From positions 169,520,425 through 169,584,424 of the forward strand of contig OW386285.2 in assembly GCA_936432065.2 (NCBI GenBank): a DNA stretch of 64,000 bases, written 5' to 3'. The translations under genes were made by a program, and so were the position numbers. This document shows, in pieces, positions 22,860-35,910 of this stretch. The notes under the pieces were generated by a model. The model was not told where the DNA came from and did no database searches. It saw only the letters and a list, made by a program, of their open reading frames with translations. The DNA is from Rutpela maculata. Its lineage: Eukaryota > Arthropoda > Insecta > Coleoptera > Cerambycidae. How positions within the stretch are numbered: the first letter of the stretch is position 1; each line of letters starts with the position of its first letter.

Positions 22860-22989
22860 GCGCGCATCCGCGTGTGCATTCTCCATCTTCCTGTCTCAGA
22901 GTGAGCTAGCAGCCGTCAAGCCGTCCACTTACCATCGTTGCAATTTTATCAAACTAATTTTGTGTTATATGTGTTGTGCAATATTACAA
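22860..22989 (+). promoter_or_regulatory. Candidate promoter and non-coding first exon of the DUF4806-like gene
   Basis: A local GC-rich patch (GCGCGCGCATCCGCGTGTGC) is followed by a transcript-like stretch ending CAAAG at 22989-22992, directly before GTAAGGAG, a good splice donor. The only ATG near its end would join the next exon out of the DUF4806 frame, so it would be untranslated or a coding exon is missing. This is inference from composition and the donor only. Confidence 0.35.
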
Positions 22990-23581
22990 AGGTAAGGAGA
23001 ACTTGTTTATTTCGATAGTAATAAGATAATTTAGCACCTTATACAGCATACCCAGAGTTAAGGGGCTGCAGCAGCCATGGCCCATGTTTTTTTATTTCTA
23101 GTTTCTAGTCTAGTAAAGATATGTGTGAGAGAGCATTCTTTCAAGTCGTGGACTCTGCTCCTACATAGTTTCATTTCTCAGTTTAGAATAGAAAGTGATT
23201 TTTATAGAAATATTATTAAGTTTCAACATTCAACAATCAACAGTAGGTTTTTGTCGAATGTAGCTGTGATATGTAACATATAGGTACCTAAATCTATTTT
23301 CGTTCAATCAAGGGATGAGTTGCTTTGCCGTGCTTTACATCCCAGATACTTTTGTAAACTAAAAAATAGCAAAGTATAGGTACTTACCTACATTTACTAA
23401 GTATTGCATGTCCTCTTTAAAAAAAAATATAGGATAGGTATTTTTTGTTTTGTTTACGATTTACACAATTCTCATAAAACGAATAAATGCACAATAGAGA
23501 ATGATAGTGGCGTGGAAACTTATATGGTAAAATATTTGTTGAGTTTTTATTTCTATTTCTAATGAAAGTAATTTTTTTTAG

Positions 23582-24803
23582 ACTAACAGACTGGCAGCAG
23601 TAGGTGGAAGTGGTGTGGACAGTTTAACAAGGAGAATTTTACGATACCTCTTGTCAAATGAGGTAGGCGTGCTGTTTAATTGGAAAGGAAGAGACAAGAG
23701 AAGTTTTGAAAAAACGCATTTAATGCAAGTTATCTATGGTGAGTGTATGATTATAATTTAAACAATTGACATAAATTATTCGGTGGTATATAAAGAAAAT
23801 GAGCATTATAAAAAATTGTTTCTTCTGATGTAAAATTTTACAATTTCTTAACTGAATTAAGATCTGTATTGAATAAGCAATGACTTAAGATGGCTATTTG
23901 ATAAGGTCCAACAGGGAAATAGATGCTATTTTTAGTTACTACATTTTTGTTAATACATAAAAAAATAATTATAGACATACAAAAGCTGAACTAGGAGAAG
24001 AGTTGTATCATGAGTTTTTATTTGTTGTTTGCAAAATTTCTAGACTTTAACTTCAGATTTCATTAAAAATTATGTAAGTATGTCAATGTTTTAGGTATAG
24101 AAATTTTCTAAACAACTGATATTGAGTAAATCACTTTATTCCACTCTTATCATAGTTCAGTTAGGTATATTTTTAATAAACTCGTAGAGGTGCATTTTTT
24201 ACTTCAAATCGAAAGCCTGCAGTAGAAAAAATTTAGAGCAATAAAACGTTTAAAAATATTTTGTACATTTAGAGAAAATAAATCGGGCATAGGCGTAGCG
24301 ATAAAAAAAAAATCTTATAATAATTTAGACTGTTAATGTAGAGCTATAAAGTTGAAATTTTTAAAAATTATCTAACTGCCAAGTCAATGAGATCAAATAT
24401 TTGAAAAATATTTTCGAACTGAAAGAAGATTGCAAAATATTTGTTTTTATAAAATCTACTCTGCCGTAGCCGTAGATGGTTATATCAATCTGTTTTCATC
24501 CCCAGAAATTGCTAGTAGCCATCTTAAAATGTATTAGCTATAGCAGGTCTACAAATTTAATTTGTGCTTACCCTACCATATCAATTAAAAATACCAGAAT
24601 AACTCCCTCCAAACTTAAAACAAATACTGGTTCTTAGCATTGTCGGATCTTCTTTTCAATTATCTTGTACAATACTTTTATCTTTTACAGCTTCTGCAAA
24701 ACTTAATTTTCCCACAAACGAAAAAAATGACTTAATAGTTGAGGGTGCTGTCAAAGATTGGCTGAAATATTCCAAATCTAGGCTTGCAAGAGCAAAAAAG
24801 TAG
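23582..24803 (+). CDS. Spliced DUF4806-domain gene, C-terminal two exons
   Basis: Exon 23582-23738 follows TTTTTTTTAG and ends at a GTGAGT donor. It encodes 52 codons with VGGSGVDSLTRRILRYLLSN, then LFNWKGRDKRSF. Exon 24691-24803 follows TTTTACAG, joins in phase 1 and encodes SAKLNFPTNEKND, then VKDWLKYSKSRLARAKK before TAG. The joined 89 residues have the layout of DUF4806 (V-G-G, RRIL, N-W-K-G, then W-L-K-x-x-K-x-RL near the stop) as I know it. Both exons are free of stops and have canonical GT-AG borders around a 952-nt intron, so this copy may be recent or under constraint. No in-frame start lies in the first exon, so upstream coding exons are missing or unseen. The function of DUF4806 is not known. 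A matching last exon occurs in CCC element 1. Confidence 0.7.
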
Positions 24804-24889
24804 TATATTTCAGTAAGTATATCATATGTTTTTAGTAAACTTCAATCAAAATTAATTTTCTAAAAATGGTTAATTATTGTCGTTTTTCA

Positions 24890-25830
24890 AATTAAATTGC
24901 ATTGGAAAAAAAAGTCATGTTGGTATCTACTATTTACAATAAAGAAATCTAAGAGAAAAATTAAAGTTTTTAATAATATTTCTTTATTTTAGTTTTACAT
25001 CGTTTTTTCACAAATATTATAAGCTCATGATTATGGATAGCAGCGATTGACAAACTGATACGTTTAAAGGGAATTACCTACTTTTTTAAGTTTTATGTTA
25101 TGAAAATTTGTAATGGAGTTGTCCAACATTTTCTGTTGTAAGTATATTTAAATATTTTTCCTTAGTCCATATATAATTGCATTGGAAAAAAAGTTATGTT
25201 GGTATCTACTATTTACAATAAAGAAATCTAAGAGAAAAATTAAATTTTTTAATAATATTTCTTTATTTTAGTTTTACATCGTTTTTCACAAATATTATAA
25301 GTTTATGATTATGGATATCAGCGATTGACAAACTGATAAGTTTGAATGCGAATTACCTACTTTTTTTAAATTTTACGTTATGAAGATTTGTAATGGAGTT
25401 TTCCAATATTTTCTATTGTAAGTATATTCAAATATTTTTCCGTAGTCCATATATAAACTGCATTGGAAAAAAAAGTCATATGTTCATGCATGGTAATCTC
25501 TACTACTTAACAATAAAGAATCTAAAAGAAAAATTATTTTTTTTAATAATATTTCTTTATTTTTAGTCACATGTTATAAAGTTTATGATTATGGATACCA
25601 GTGACTGGCAAACCGACAAGGTTGAAAAGTGAATTACCTATTTTATTTTTGAAGTTTTACGTTATGAAGATTTATAATGGAGTTGTCCAACATTTTCTAT
25701 TGTAAGTTTATTCAAATATTTTTCCTTGGTCCGTATACAAATTGCATTAGAAAAAAAAATGTCATATGTTCTTGGTAATCTACTACTTACAATACAGAAT
25801 CTAAGAGAAAAATTAAATTCCATGTATTCA
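24890..25830. repeat. 281-bp tandem repeats downstream of the DUF4806-like gene
   Basis: TTGCATTGGAAAAAA-type sequence recurs at about 24897, 25177, 25458 and 25742, giving periods of 280-284. Each unit carries TACAATAAAGAA or a variant, so potential poly(A) signals are repeated. The array starts 87 bases after the stop codon. Confidence 0.8.
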
Positions 25831-26242
25831 ATTGAATACACTATTATGAGCGAAAGAATTAACTAATAATGTTTAAAATTTTATTAGCCATTAAAAAAAA
25901 TTTGATTTACACTTGACAAACACGTTTTGATTTATGGAGGAATAATCTACACGGAATTCTTTTAAAAATTTATTTAATTTAATTTATTTCTCATAACTTT
26001 TATTACTACAGATTTCAATGAAAAACCATTTTAAGACCTTTCAAATCCAAATGGTGGAGTCAGATTTTTATTTAAAAAAAATCGCTAATAAATCATCGAA
26101 AAATAATCAGAGAATGCCTTGAAAATTTAGATTAAATTTGTGAGGTTTTTGACTCTCTGGGTCCAAAATAGTTATTTGTATATCAAGGTTTGAAAGTAGC
26201 AGTTTGCAGACCGCGCCTAATTTGTGGCAAGAGCGAAGCGAG

Positions 26243-26495
26243 GCTTTTTTATAAGGTTTTGAGGATTAATTTTGTAAATATTTGCATATCTGGTTTTACT
26301 TTGTAGACCGTTATTGCTAATAGCAACGGTCTTTTGATTTATTTTGCAGACCGCGAATCGGGTGCTGAAAATTAGTCAAGGTCTGCAAAATAAATCGAAA
26401 CACCGTTGCTATTAGCAACGGTCTACAAAGTAAGACCAGGTATGCAAATACTTTCTGTTCCAAAATTAAGTCTGAAAACCTTATAAAAAAAGCCG
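26243..26495. repeat. Fold-back element around an ACCGTTGCTATTAGCAACGGT dyad pair
   Basis: The arms pair from TTTTTTATAAGGTTTT (left) to AAAACCTTATAAAAAA (right), with the stretch AGCAACGGTCTACAAAGTAA in the right arm complementing the left. TTTGCAGACC/GGTCTGCAAA flank a short loop. It lies inside CCC element 2. Confidence 0.75.
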
Positions 26496-27590
26496 GCCGT
26501 AGAAAAAAAATTTTGGTTACAATTAGATGTAAAATATGGGTTTTACAAGTGTGCTTCCATCTTAAGCGAGTCACAATGTATATGTATATACGGTTAATTA
26601 TAATTAAATTAATGAAATTATTTTTTTTTGTTTTCAGAGTGCTCAAGAAAATACATAACATATCTACTTATATATAGGATGTACTTACCGGAATTTAAAT
26701 AAAATATTTTTTTCCGTACACGATTTTTTTCATTGAATCCTTATTCGTTCCAATAAAGTATTCAGTGATCCATAATGTTGCTTTTATTTCAACATAAACC
26801 GTTGTGAACATGTTGATTTTATTCCACACTTCAAAATCTGTTAACGTTTCACGAACTTTAAAATAATGTTCTTAAAACAAGTTGAAACACCCTTACATAT
26901 TGAGACCAATCAGTGGTTACAAATTTTTGTCAATGTGCAATCTGCAAATGTTATTGTAGCTGTATATGAGTATTAATATATATTTTTTTCTGTTCGGGTG
27001 CCTACCATGTTTTAAGAACATTATTTTAAAATCCGTGAAACGTTAACAGATTTTGAAATTTGGAACAAAATCAACATATTCACAATAGTTTAAGTTGAAG
27101 TAAAAACAGTGTTGTAGATGGTCATTAATATGAGCATATATCAACATTAAAACCACGTTGTAAATGTCTACTGATATGAGTATATGTCAACGCTCAAATC
27201 AACGTAAAAACTACGTTGTAGATGGCTACTAATATGAGTATATATCAACGCTCACATCGACGTAAAAACCACGTTGTAGTTGACTACTAATATGAGTAAC
27301 AGTTTCGTCTGTTTTAACGTAAAATCAACGTTATTTTTAACGGCTGTTAGGATGTTTTAGTGTCTATTAAAACGTTTTTATTTTTTATTTTTTAACGTTA
27401 AATTAACGTTGTTTTTAACGGTTTCACAATAGGTTTTAGTATGGTCGATTTATCGTTGCTTACAACGTTGTAGATCACGTTGTTTCGCGCGACATTTTTG
27501 CGTCTATTCAACGGAAATAGTTAACCCTTGTACAACGTAACGTTACATGTTATTTTGTAACGTTTTTCCAACGTAACTGTGTTTACTGGG

Positions 27591-30500
27591 AGACGTCCTA
27601 CAAGCGGAATAAAGTTCCTACAGTAAAAAATAGAAGATTTAAAAAAAATTATCTTCCCGAAAACCTTGAAATGTCGGTGATCAAACTTACATACATATCA
27701 TCGTATATACTACCACCTACAAACCCCATAGGATGACAGGCCTCCTACAAGCGGAATAAAGTTTCTAGAGTGAATAAATAGAAAATTTCAAAAAAATTAT
27801 CTTCCCGAAAACCTTGAAATGTCGGTGATCAAATTTATATACATATCATCGTATATACTACCACCTACAATCCCCATAGGGAGACAGGCGTCCTACAAGC
27901 GGAATAAAGTTTTTACAGTAAAAAAATGGAAAATTAAAAGAAATTATTTTCTCGAAAATCGTGAAATGTCGGTGATCAAACTTATTTACATATCATCGTA
28001 TATACTAATACGTACAACCCCTATAGGGTGACAGGTGTCCTGCAAGCGGAATAAAGTTTATACAGAAAAAAATGAAAAATTGAAAAAATTATTATCTCGA
28101 AAACTGTGAATGTCGGTGATCAAACTTACATACATATCAAAAATAGAAAATTTAAAAAAAATTATCTTCCCGGAAACCTTGAAATGTCGGTGATCAAACC
28201 TACATACATATCATCGTATATACTACCACCTACAACTCACATAGGGTGACAGACGTCCTACAAGCGGAATAAAGTTTCTACAGTACAAAAATGGAAAATA
28301 TAAAAAAATATATTTAATCGAAAACCGTGAAATGTCGATGAACAAACTTACATACATATCATCGTATATACTACCACCTACAACCCCCACAGGGTGACAG
28401 ACGTTCTACAAGCGGAATAACGTTTCTGCAGTAAAAAAATGGAAAATTAAAAAAAATTATTTTCTCGAAAACCCTAAGATGTCGGTGACCAAACTTACAT
28501 GCACATATTCGTAAATATTGCCACCTACAACCTATATTAGGTGGAAATCATCCTACGAGCGGAATAAAATTTCTACAGTAAAAAAATGAAAAATTAAAAA
28601 AATATATTTTCTCGAAAACCTTGAGATGTCGGTGATCAAACTCACATGCATATCTTCGTATATACTGCCACCTACTACCCCTATAAGGTGGCAATCGTCC
28701 TACAAGCGAAATAAAGTTTCTACAGTAAAGAAATTGAAAATATAAAAAAATTATTTTCTCGAAAAGCTTGAGATGTCGGTGATCAAACTCACATGCATAT
28801 CTTCCTATATACTACCACCTACAACCCCTATAAGGTGGCAATCGTCCTACAAGCGGAATAAAATTTGTACAGTAAAAAAATGGATAATATAAAAAAATTA
28901 TTTTCTCGAAAACCTTGAGATGTCGGTGATCAAACTTACATACATATCTTTGTATATACTACCACCTACAACCCCCATAGGGCGACAGGCGTTCTACAAG
29001 CGGAATAAAGTTTCTACGGTAAAGAAATAGAAGATTTAAAGAAAATTATCTTCCCGAAAACTTTGAAATGTCGGTGATCAAACTTACAGACACATCAGAG
29101 TAAATACTACCACCTACAACCCCCATAGGGTGCCAGGCGTCCTACAAGCGGAATAAAGTTTCTACAGTGAAAAAATAGAAAATTTCAAAAAAATTATCTT
29201 CCCGAAAACCTTGAAATGTCGGTGATCAAATTTACATACATATCATCGTATATACTACCACCTACAATCCCCATAGGGTGACAGGCGTCCTGCAAGCGGA
29301 ATAAAGTTTTTACAGTAAAGAAATGGAAAATTTAAAAAAATTATCTTCTCGAAAACCTCGAAATGTCGGTGATCAAACTTACAGACATATCATCGTATAT
29401 ACTACCACCTACAACCCCCATAGGGTGACAGGCGTCCTACAAGCGGAATAAAGTTTCTACAGTGAAAAAATAGAAAATTTCAAAAAAGTATCTTCCCGAA
29501 AACCTTGAAATGTCGGTGATCAAACTTGCATACATATCAACGTATATACTACCACCTACAACCCTCATTGGGTGACAGGCGTCCTACAAGCGGAATAAAG
29601 TTTCTACGGTAAAAAATGGAAAATATAACAAAATTATTTTCTCGAAAACCTTGAGATGTCGATGATCAAACTCACATGCATATCTTCGTATATACTGCCG
29701 CCTACAACCCCTATAAGGTGGCAATCGTCCTACAAGCGGAATAAAGTTTCTACAGAAAAAAAAATCAATAATTTTTAAAAAATATTTTCTCCAAAACCGT
29801 GAACTGTCGGTGATCAAACTTACATACACATCATCGTATATACGACCACCTACAACCTCTATAAGATGGCAGGCGTCCTACAAGCGGAATAAAGACACTG
29901 CAGATGAAAAGATGAAAAAACCGTTGCTGGCAACGGTTTCTGTGCCGGCACCCAGACCAGGATGACAGGCGTCATGAACGGAATAATGTTTCTACAGTAA
30001 GAAAATTGAAAATTTAAAAAAATTATTTTCTCGAAAACCTTGAGATGTCGGTGATCAAACTCACATGCATATCTTCCTATATACTGCCACCTACAACCCC
30101 TATAGTGTGACAGGCTTCCTACAACAGGAATACAGTTTCTACAGTCAAATAATGGGAAATTAAGAAAATATATTTTATCTAAAACCTTGAAATGTCGGTG
30201 ATCAAACTTATATAGATATCATCGTATATACTGCCACCTACAACCCCTATAGGGTGACAGGCGTCCTACAACCGGAATAAAGTTTCTATATTCAAATAAT
30301 GGAAAATAAAAAAAAATTATTTTCTCGAAAACCGTGAACTGTCGGTGATCAAACTTATATACACATCATAGTATATACGACCACCTACAACCTCTATAAG
30401 ATGGCAGGCGTCCTACAAGCGGAATAAAGTCACTGCAGATGAAAAGATGAAAAAACCGTTATTGGCAATGGTTTCTGTGCCGGCGCCGAGACCAGGATGA

Positions 30501-33330
30501 GTTTCTAGAGTAAGAAAATTGAAAATTTAAAAAAATTATTTTCTCGAAAACCTTGAGATGTCGGTGATTAAACTCACATGCATATCTTCCTATATACTGC
30601 CACCTACAACCCCTATAGTGTGACAGGCTTCCTACAACAGGAATACAGTTTCTACAGTCAAATAATGGGAAATTAAGAAAATATATTTTATCTAAAACCT
30701 TGAAATGTCGGTGATCAAACTTATATAGATATCATCGTATATACTGCCACCTACAACCCCTATAGGGTGACAGGCGTCCTACAACCGGAATAAAGTTTCT
30801 ATATTCAAATAATGGAAAATAAAAAAAAATTATTTTCTCGAAAACCGTGAACTGTCGGTGATCAAACTTATATACACATCATAGTATATACGACCACCTA
30901 CAACCTCTATAAGATGGCAGGCGTCCTACAAGCAGAATAAAGTCACTGCAGATGAAAAGATGAAAAAACCGTTATTGGCAATGGTTTCTGTGCCGGCGCC
31001 GAGACCAGGATGAGTTTCTAGAGTAAGAAAATTGAAAATTTAAAAAAATTATTTTCTCGAAAACCTTGAGATGTCGGTGATTAAACTCACATGCATATCT
31101 TCCTATATACTGCCACCTACAACCCCTATAGGGTGACAGGCGTCCTACAACAGGAATAAAGTTTCTACAGTCAAATAATGGAAAATTTAAAAAAATTATT
31201 TTCTCGAAAACCGTGAACTGTCGGTGATCAAACTTACATACACATCATCATATATACGACCACCTACAACCCCTATAAGATGGCAGGCGTCCTAAAAGCG
31301 GAATAAAGTCACTGCAGATGAAAAGATGAAAAAACCGTTGCTGGCAACGGTTTCTGTGCCGGCGCCCAGACCAGGATGACAGGCATCATAAACGGAATAA
31401 AGTTTTTACAGTAAAAAATGGAAAATATAAAAAAATTATTTTCTCGAAAACCTTGAGATGTCGGTGATCAAACTTACATACATATCTTTGTATATACTAC
31501 CACCTACAACCCCCATAGGGCGACAGGCGTTCTACAAGCGGAATAAAGTTTCTACGGTAAAGAAATGGAAGATTTAAAGAAAATTATCTTCCCGAAAACA
31601 TTGAAATGTCGGTGATCAAACTTACAGACACATCAGAGTATATACTACCACCTACAACCCCCACAGGGTGACAGGCGTCCTACAAGCGGAATAAAGTTTT
31701 TACAGTAAAAAAATAGAAAATTTCAAAAAAAATATCTTCCCGAAAACCTTGAAATGTCGGTGATCAAACTTACATACATATCATCGTATATACTACCACC
31801 TACAACCCTCATTGGGTGACAGGCGTCCTACAAGCGGAATAAAGTTTCTACAGTAAAAAAATGGAAAATATAAAAAAATTATTTTCTCGAAAACCTTGAG
31901 ATGTCCATGATCAAACTCACATGCATATCTTCGTATATACTGCCGCCTACAACCCCTATAAGGTGGCAATCGTCCTACAAGCGGAATAAAGTTTCTACAG
32001 TAAAAAAATGGATAATTTTCAAAAATTATTTTCTCCAAAACCGTGAACTGTCGCTGATCAAACTTACATACACATCATCATATATACGACCACCTACAAC
32101 CTCTATAAGATGGCAGGCGTCCTAAAAGCGGAATAAAGTCACTGCAGATGAAAAGATGAAAAAACCGTTGCTGGCAACGGTTTCTGTGCCGGCGCCCAGA
32201 CCAGGATGACAGGCGCCATAAACGGAATAAAGTTTTTACAGTAACAAAATGGAAAATATAAAAAATTATTTTCTCGAAAACCTTGAGATGTCGGTGATCA
32301 AACTTACATACATATCTTTGTATATACTACCACCTACAACCCCCATAGGGCGACAGGCGTTCTACAAGTGGAATAAAGTTTCTACGGTAAAGAAATAGAA
32401 GATTTAAAGAAAATTATCTTCCCGAAAACATTGAAATGTCGGTGATCAAACTTACAGACACATCAGAGTATATACTACCACCTACAACCCCCATAGGGTG
32501 ACAGGCGTCCTACAAGCGGAATAAAGTTTCTACAGTGAAAAAATAGAAAATTTCAAAAAAAGTATCTTCCCGAAAACCTTGAAATGTCGGTGATCAAACT
32601 TACATAGATATCATCGTATATACTGCCACCTATAACCTCTATAGGGTGACAGGCGTCCTACAACCGAAATAAAGTTTCTACAGTCAAATAAGGGAAAATT
32701 AAAAAAAATATTTTCTCGAAAACCATGAACTGTCGGTGATCAAACTTACATACATATCATCGTATATACTACCACCTACAATCCCTATAGGGTGACAAGC
32801 GTCCTACAAGCGGAATAAAGTCACTACAGATGAAAAGATGAAAAAACCGTTGCTGGCAACGGTTTCTGTGCCGGCGCCGAGACTAGGATGACAGGCGTCA
32901 TAAACGGAAGAAAGTTTTTATAGTAAAAACATGGAAAATTTAAAAAAGTATTTTCTCCAAAGCCTTGAAATGTCGGTGATCAAACTTACATACATATCAT
33001 CGTATATACTACCACCTACAACCCCTATAGGGTGACACGCGTCCTACAACCGGGAAAAAGTTACTACTGTCAAAAAATGGAAAATTTAAAAGAAATCATT
33101 TTCTCGAAAACCGTGAATTGTCGGCGATCAAACTTACATACGTATCATCGTATATAGTACCACCTACAATCCCTATAGGGTGACAACCGGAATAAAGTTC
33201 ATTCAAATAATGGAAAATTTAACAAAAATATTTTCTCGAAAACCGTGAATTGTCGGTGATCAAACTTGCATATTTATCATCGTAAATATTGCCACCTACA
33301 ACCCCTATAGGGTGCCAGGCGTCCTACAAG
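27591..33330 (+). repeat. 147-bp satellite array A (plus orientation)
   Basis: About 38 units are recognised by TGTCGGTGATCAAACTTACA, ATACTACCACCTACAACC, GGTGACAGGCGTCC and AAGCGGAATAAAGTTTCTAC. Unit starts near 27673, 27821 and 27968 give a 147-148 period. Some units are replaced by a variant with a hairpin (CCGTTGCTGGCAACGG) and TGTGCCGGCGCC, at about 29931, 30456, 30968, 31335, 32165 and 32847. A block of about 520 bases near 30000-31000 is itself duplicated (TATAGTGTGACAGGCTTCCT at both ends), a higher-order pattern. Open frames here are artefacts of the unit length. Confidence 0.95.
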
Positions 33331-33400
33331 AGGATTTAAAGTCATTACAGACGAAAAGATTAAAAAACCGTTGGTGGCATCATAAGTATTGTCGATTTTC

Positions 33401-33417
33401 AAACATACATACATACA

Positions 33418-33446
<29 letters not shown>
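33401..33446. repeat. (ATAC)n microsatellite
   Basis: About eleven CATA units at the inner edge of array A, apparently grown from the ACATACATA word of the satellite unit. A shorter (ATGT)n tract sits at the inner edge of array B (about 40216-40236). Confidence 0.9.
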
Positions 33447-33448
<2 letters not shown>

Positions 33449-33483
33449 CATCGTATATACTATAGTTTGGCCCATCGGTAATA

Positions 33484-33805
33484 CAGCGATATAAAAAAGC
33501 TCGAAAAAAAAAACGTAAATGGTACCGACCGCCTTTGATTAATGTACCGCCCGCCGCTCTACGTTGACTATCGCTAGTCCACGTTGACCACATAGTTTAT
33601 TCCAACTTATCATAATTCCGGTAGAGAAAATTTCAACCAATTATATTCAGTGGGAGTGGCCTACATTGTTGTTGGGAAATGTGACCATTTTTTGTAATCA
33701 TAATAAAAGAAGCCGAACACTTTTATGGCCTTTTATGTAAATGGACTGAAATTGATACATGGTCGGTACCCTTTACGTTTTTTTGGGAGCTTTTTTATAT
33801 CGCTG
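33484..33805. repeat. Tc1/mariner-type MITE
   Basis: The termini CAGCGATATAAAAAAGCTC and GAGCTTTTTTATATCGCTG are exact inverted repeats that continue through ACGTAAATGGTACCGACC against GGTCGGTACCCTTTACGT. TA lies on both sides (33482-33483, 33806-33807), the duplication Tc1/mariner elements make. There is no coding sequence in its 322 bp. Confidence 0.8.
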
Positions 33806-33979
33806 TATAAAATGTGGGCCCTCTACTATACCACAAACAACCCTCCCTAGGATGAGAGGCATGTAACTCCTGAAAAGGTCAGTAAGTACAGTCAATGAAT
33901 AAAAAATTTTCAAAAAAATCTTTTTTCGAACATACGAGCTTTGTCGAACCTCAAAGGTAGATCATCGTATTTAGTACTA

Positions 33980-35910
33980 CCCAAACAGCACAAGTACATC
34001 CAATGGACGTAAAATGTACATACTTTTGGACTATATTTGGATATAATGTACGTACAGTCGATGTCCGATTTTAGTACAACAGACGTCCAATGGACGTTCC
34101 GGTGTCACAACTTTGGACGAATATTGGACGTATGTACTATTCTGTGCAAAAAAGCGTACAACTCTTAAGCGTGATTTTAAGGTTTTTTTAGCTTTGTAGA
34201 TAGAGTTTTTAAATAATACATATTGACAAGCAATAGGCCAGTCCAACACGCTGTCACTTTGCTTTGTTTGTACTACAGCAACCATCTCTTTTTGTAGTGG
34301 GGTAGGGTCTTGGCCGGCCTAAAGGGAACCTTACACGTTCAGTAATAATATCATTCCAGAAGTTCGTTACAGAAACATCATTACTAAAAATTTTCCCGTC
34401 ATTCCCTGTCATTATTTTCACACCTTACATGTCCATTATTTAAGAAAAAAGCATATCTAGTTATAATTATTGAATTAAGTATGATTGAAAAAACGCGAAA
34501 ATTCAGGGAGGTTACTGAACGTGTATGGTGCCCTTTAGGCCTGTCGAAAACCCTAACTTACCCACATAAGATGGCTGCTGTAGTACAAACAAAGCAAAGT
34601 GACAGCGTGTTGGACTGGCCTATGACAGGACCTATTTTTGACATTTGTAGATATTCATTGACATCTACGATTGAAACAATTACAATATAGTTGTTATGGA
34701 AATGAAATCTGACTTATACAGGCAGATAGTAGATGTACGCTTTTTTTTGCACAGAATAGTACGTACTTGTACATCCACTGGATGTCCAAAGTACGTACAG
34801 ACGCACTTAAAACGGTAGTTTACTGGACGAAGTATGTATATGGATCCTAATTACGTCCAGTAGGTATTGAATATAGGTCCTGATGTCCCACGCACGTACT
34901 TTACTTACACTTACTGGACATACCACAAGTACATCCAATGGACCTAAAAAGTACATACTTTTGGGCTATTTTTGGACATAATGTACGTACAGTCAATGTC
35001 CGTTGGTCGTCCCAGTGGACTTTCCGGTGTCACAACTTTGGACGAATATTGGACGTATGTACGTACGTGTACATTTACTGGATGCCCAAAATACGTTCAG
35101 TCGCATTCAAAACGGTAGTTCACTGGATGAAGTATGTATATGGATCCTAAGAGACACGATAATTGCTTACAACTATTGATTTCTAACTGTTGGTTACCGT
35201 CCGAATCATCAGTGCAGCACATATTGTTAACTGCCTTCTCTGTGTAGCGACATTATTACATAATTGGCATTTGATGCCATCTCTAAACCAAAATCGGACA
35301 TCGAAAATGTACTAAACCGGAGAAGGATGGATATACAATGGAAGTACATTAATGTACATTCCTTAGACGGCAGAAAATGTAAGTACATTGAAGGTCCATT
35401 TGTAATGGTCAAATGTCGAACTTTTATGGACGTACAGAGGACGTACCAAAATTTAGTAAGCTACAGAAGAATGAAAAATGGATGTACAGTAGACGTACAT
35501 TGATGTGCATCCCTTAAATGGAGGAAAATTTACGTACAATGGGAGTCCATTTCTAATGGTAAAATGTAGAACTTTTGTGGACGTCCACTGGACGTATCAA
35601 AATATGCTAAATTATAGAACGATACAAAATGGACATACACTGGAAGTACGTTGATGTACATCCCTTATATGGCGGAAAATGTACGTACAGTGAAAGTTCA
35701 TTTGTAATGGTCAAAGGTCGTACTTTTGTGGACGTACCAAAATGTACTAAGCCGTAGAAGGACGAAAAATGAACAGTAGACGTACATTGATGTACATCTC
35801 TTATAGATAGGATTTATGATGTCCACTGTACATCCAAAATAGGTTCATGGACGTAAGGATGTATTTTGGATATTAAACGGACGTCCAGTGGATGTAGTGT
35901 GCTATGTGGG
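33980..35910. mobile_element. CCC-ended DNA element 3 (1.9 kb), GGACGT-rich
   Basis: The left end is CCCAAACAGCACAAGTACAT and the right-end complement is CCCACATAGCACACTACATCC, flanked by TA on both sides (33978-33979, 35911-35912) within satellite-like sequence. The interior is dense in GGACGT, GTCCAATGGAC and TACGTAC words on both sides of a nested 621-bp fold-back (34138-34758). Apparent open frames have no family match. Confidence 0.8.
34138..34758. mobile_element. Fold-back element nested at GTAC in CCC element 3
   Basis: The ends TATTCTGTGCAAAAAAGCG and its complement pair, followed inward by GGCCAGTCCAACACGCTGTC with its complement and by a third pair (TTACACGTTCAGTAA against TTACTGAACGTGTA). 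GTAC flanks both sides (34134-34137, 34759-34762). Removing the insert gives TATGTACGTAC, as in the parallel stretch near 35056, which supports a 4-bp duplication. Confidence 0.75.

Larger units (their letters stand above)
20989..27590 (+). mobile_element. CCC-ended DNA element 2 (6.6 kb) inserted in satellite, carrying a DUF4806-like gene
   Basis: The left end is CCCAGTAAACACACGTACG and the right end complement is CCCAGTAAACACAGTTACG, with AG on both sides (20987-20988, 27591-27592). Removing the element and one AG restores the satellite unit exactly, which proves the insertion. Subterminal regions (21010-22450 and 26770-27585) are full of AACGTT words, on the left as 240-bp tandem repeats. 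The interior has a GC-richer candidate first exon (about 22860-22989), the DUF4806-like exons (23582-23738, 24691-24803), a 281-bp tandem array (24890-25830) and a fold-back (26243-26495). No known transposase was seen. The encoded protein may be only a C-terminal part of a longer original. Confidence 0.85.

Noticed and set aside
27591..33330. CRISPR array
   Set aside because: The repeats are contiguous 147-bp satellite units with no unique spacers, in a eukaryotic context.
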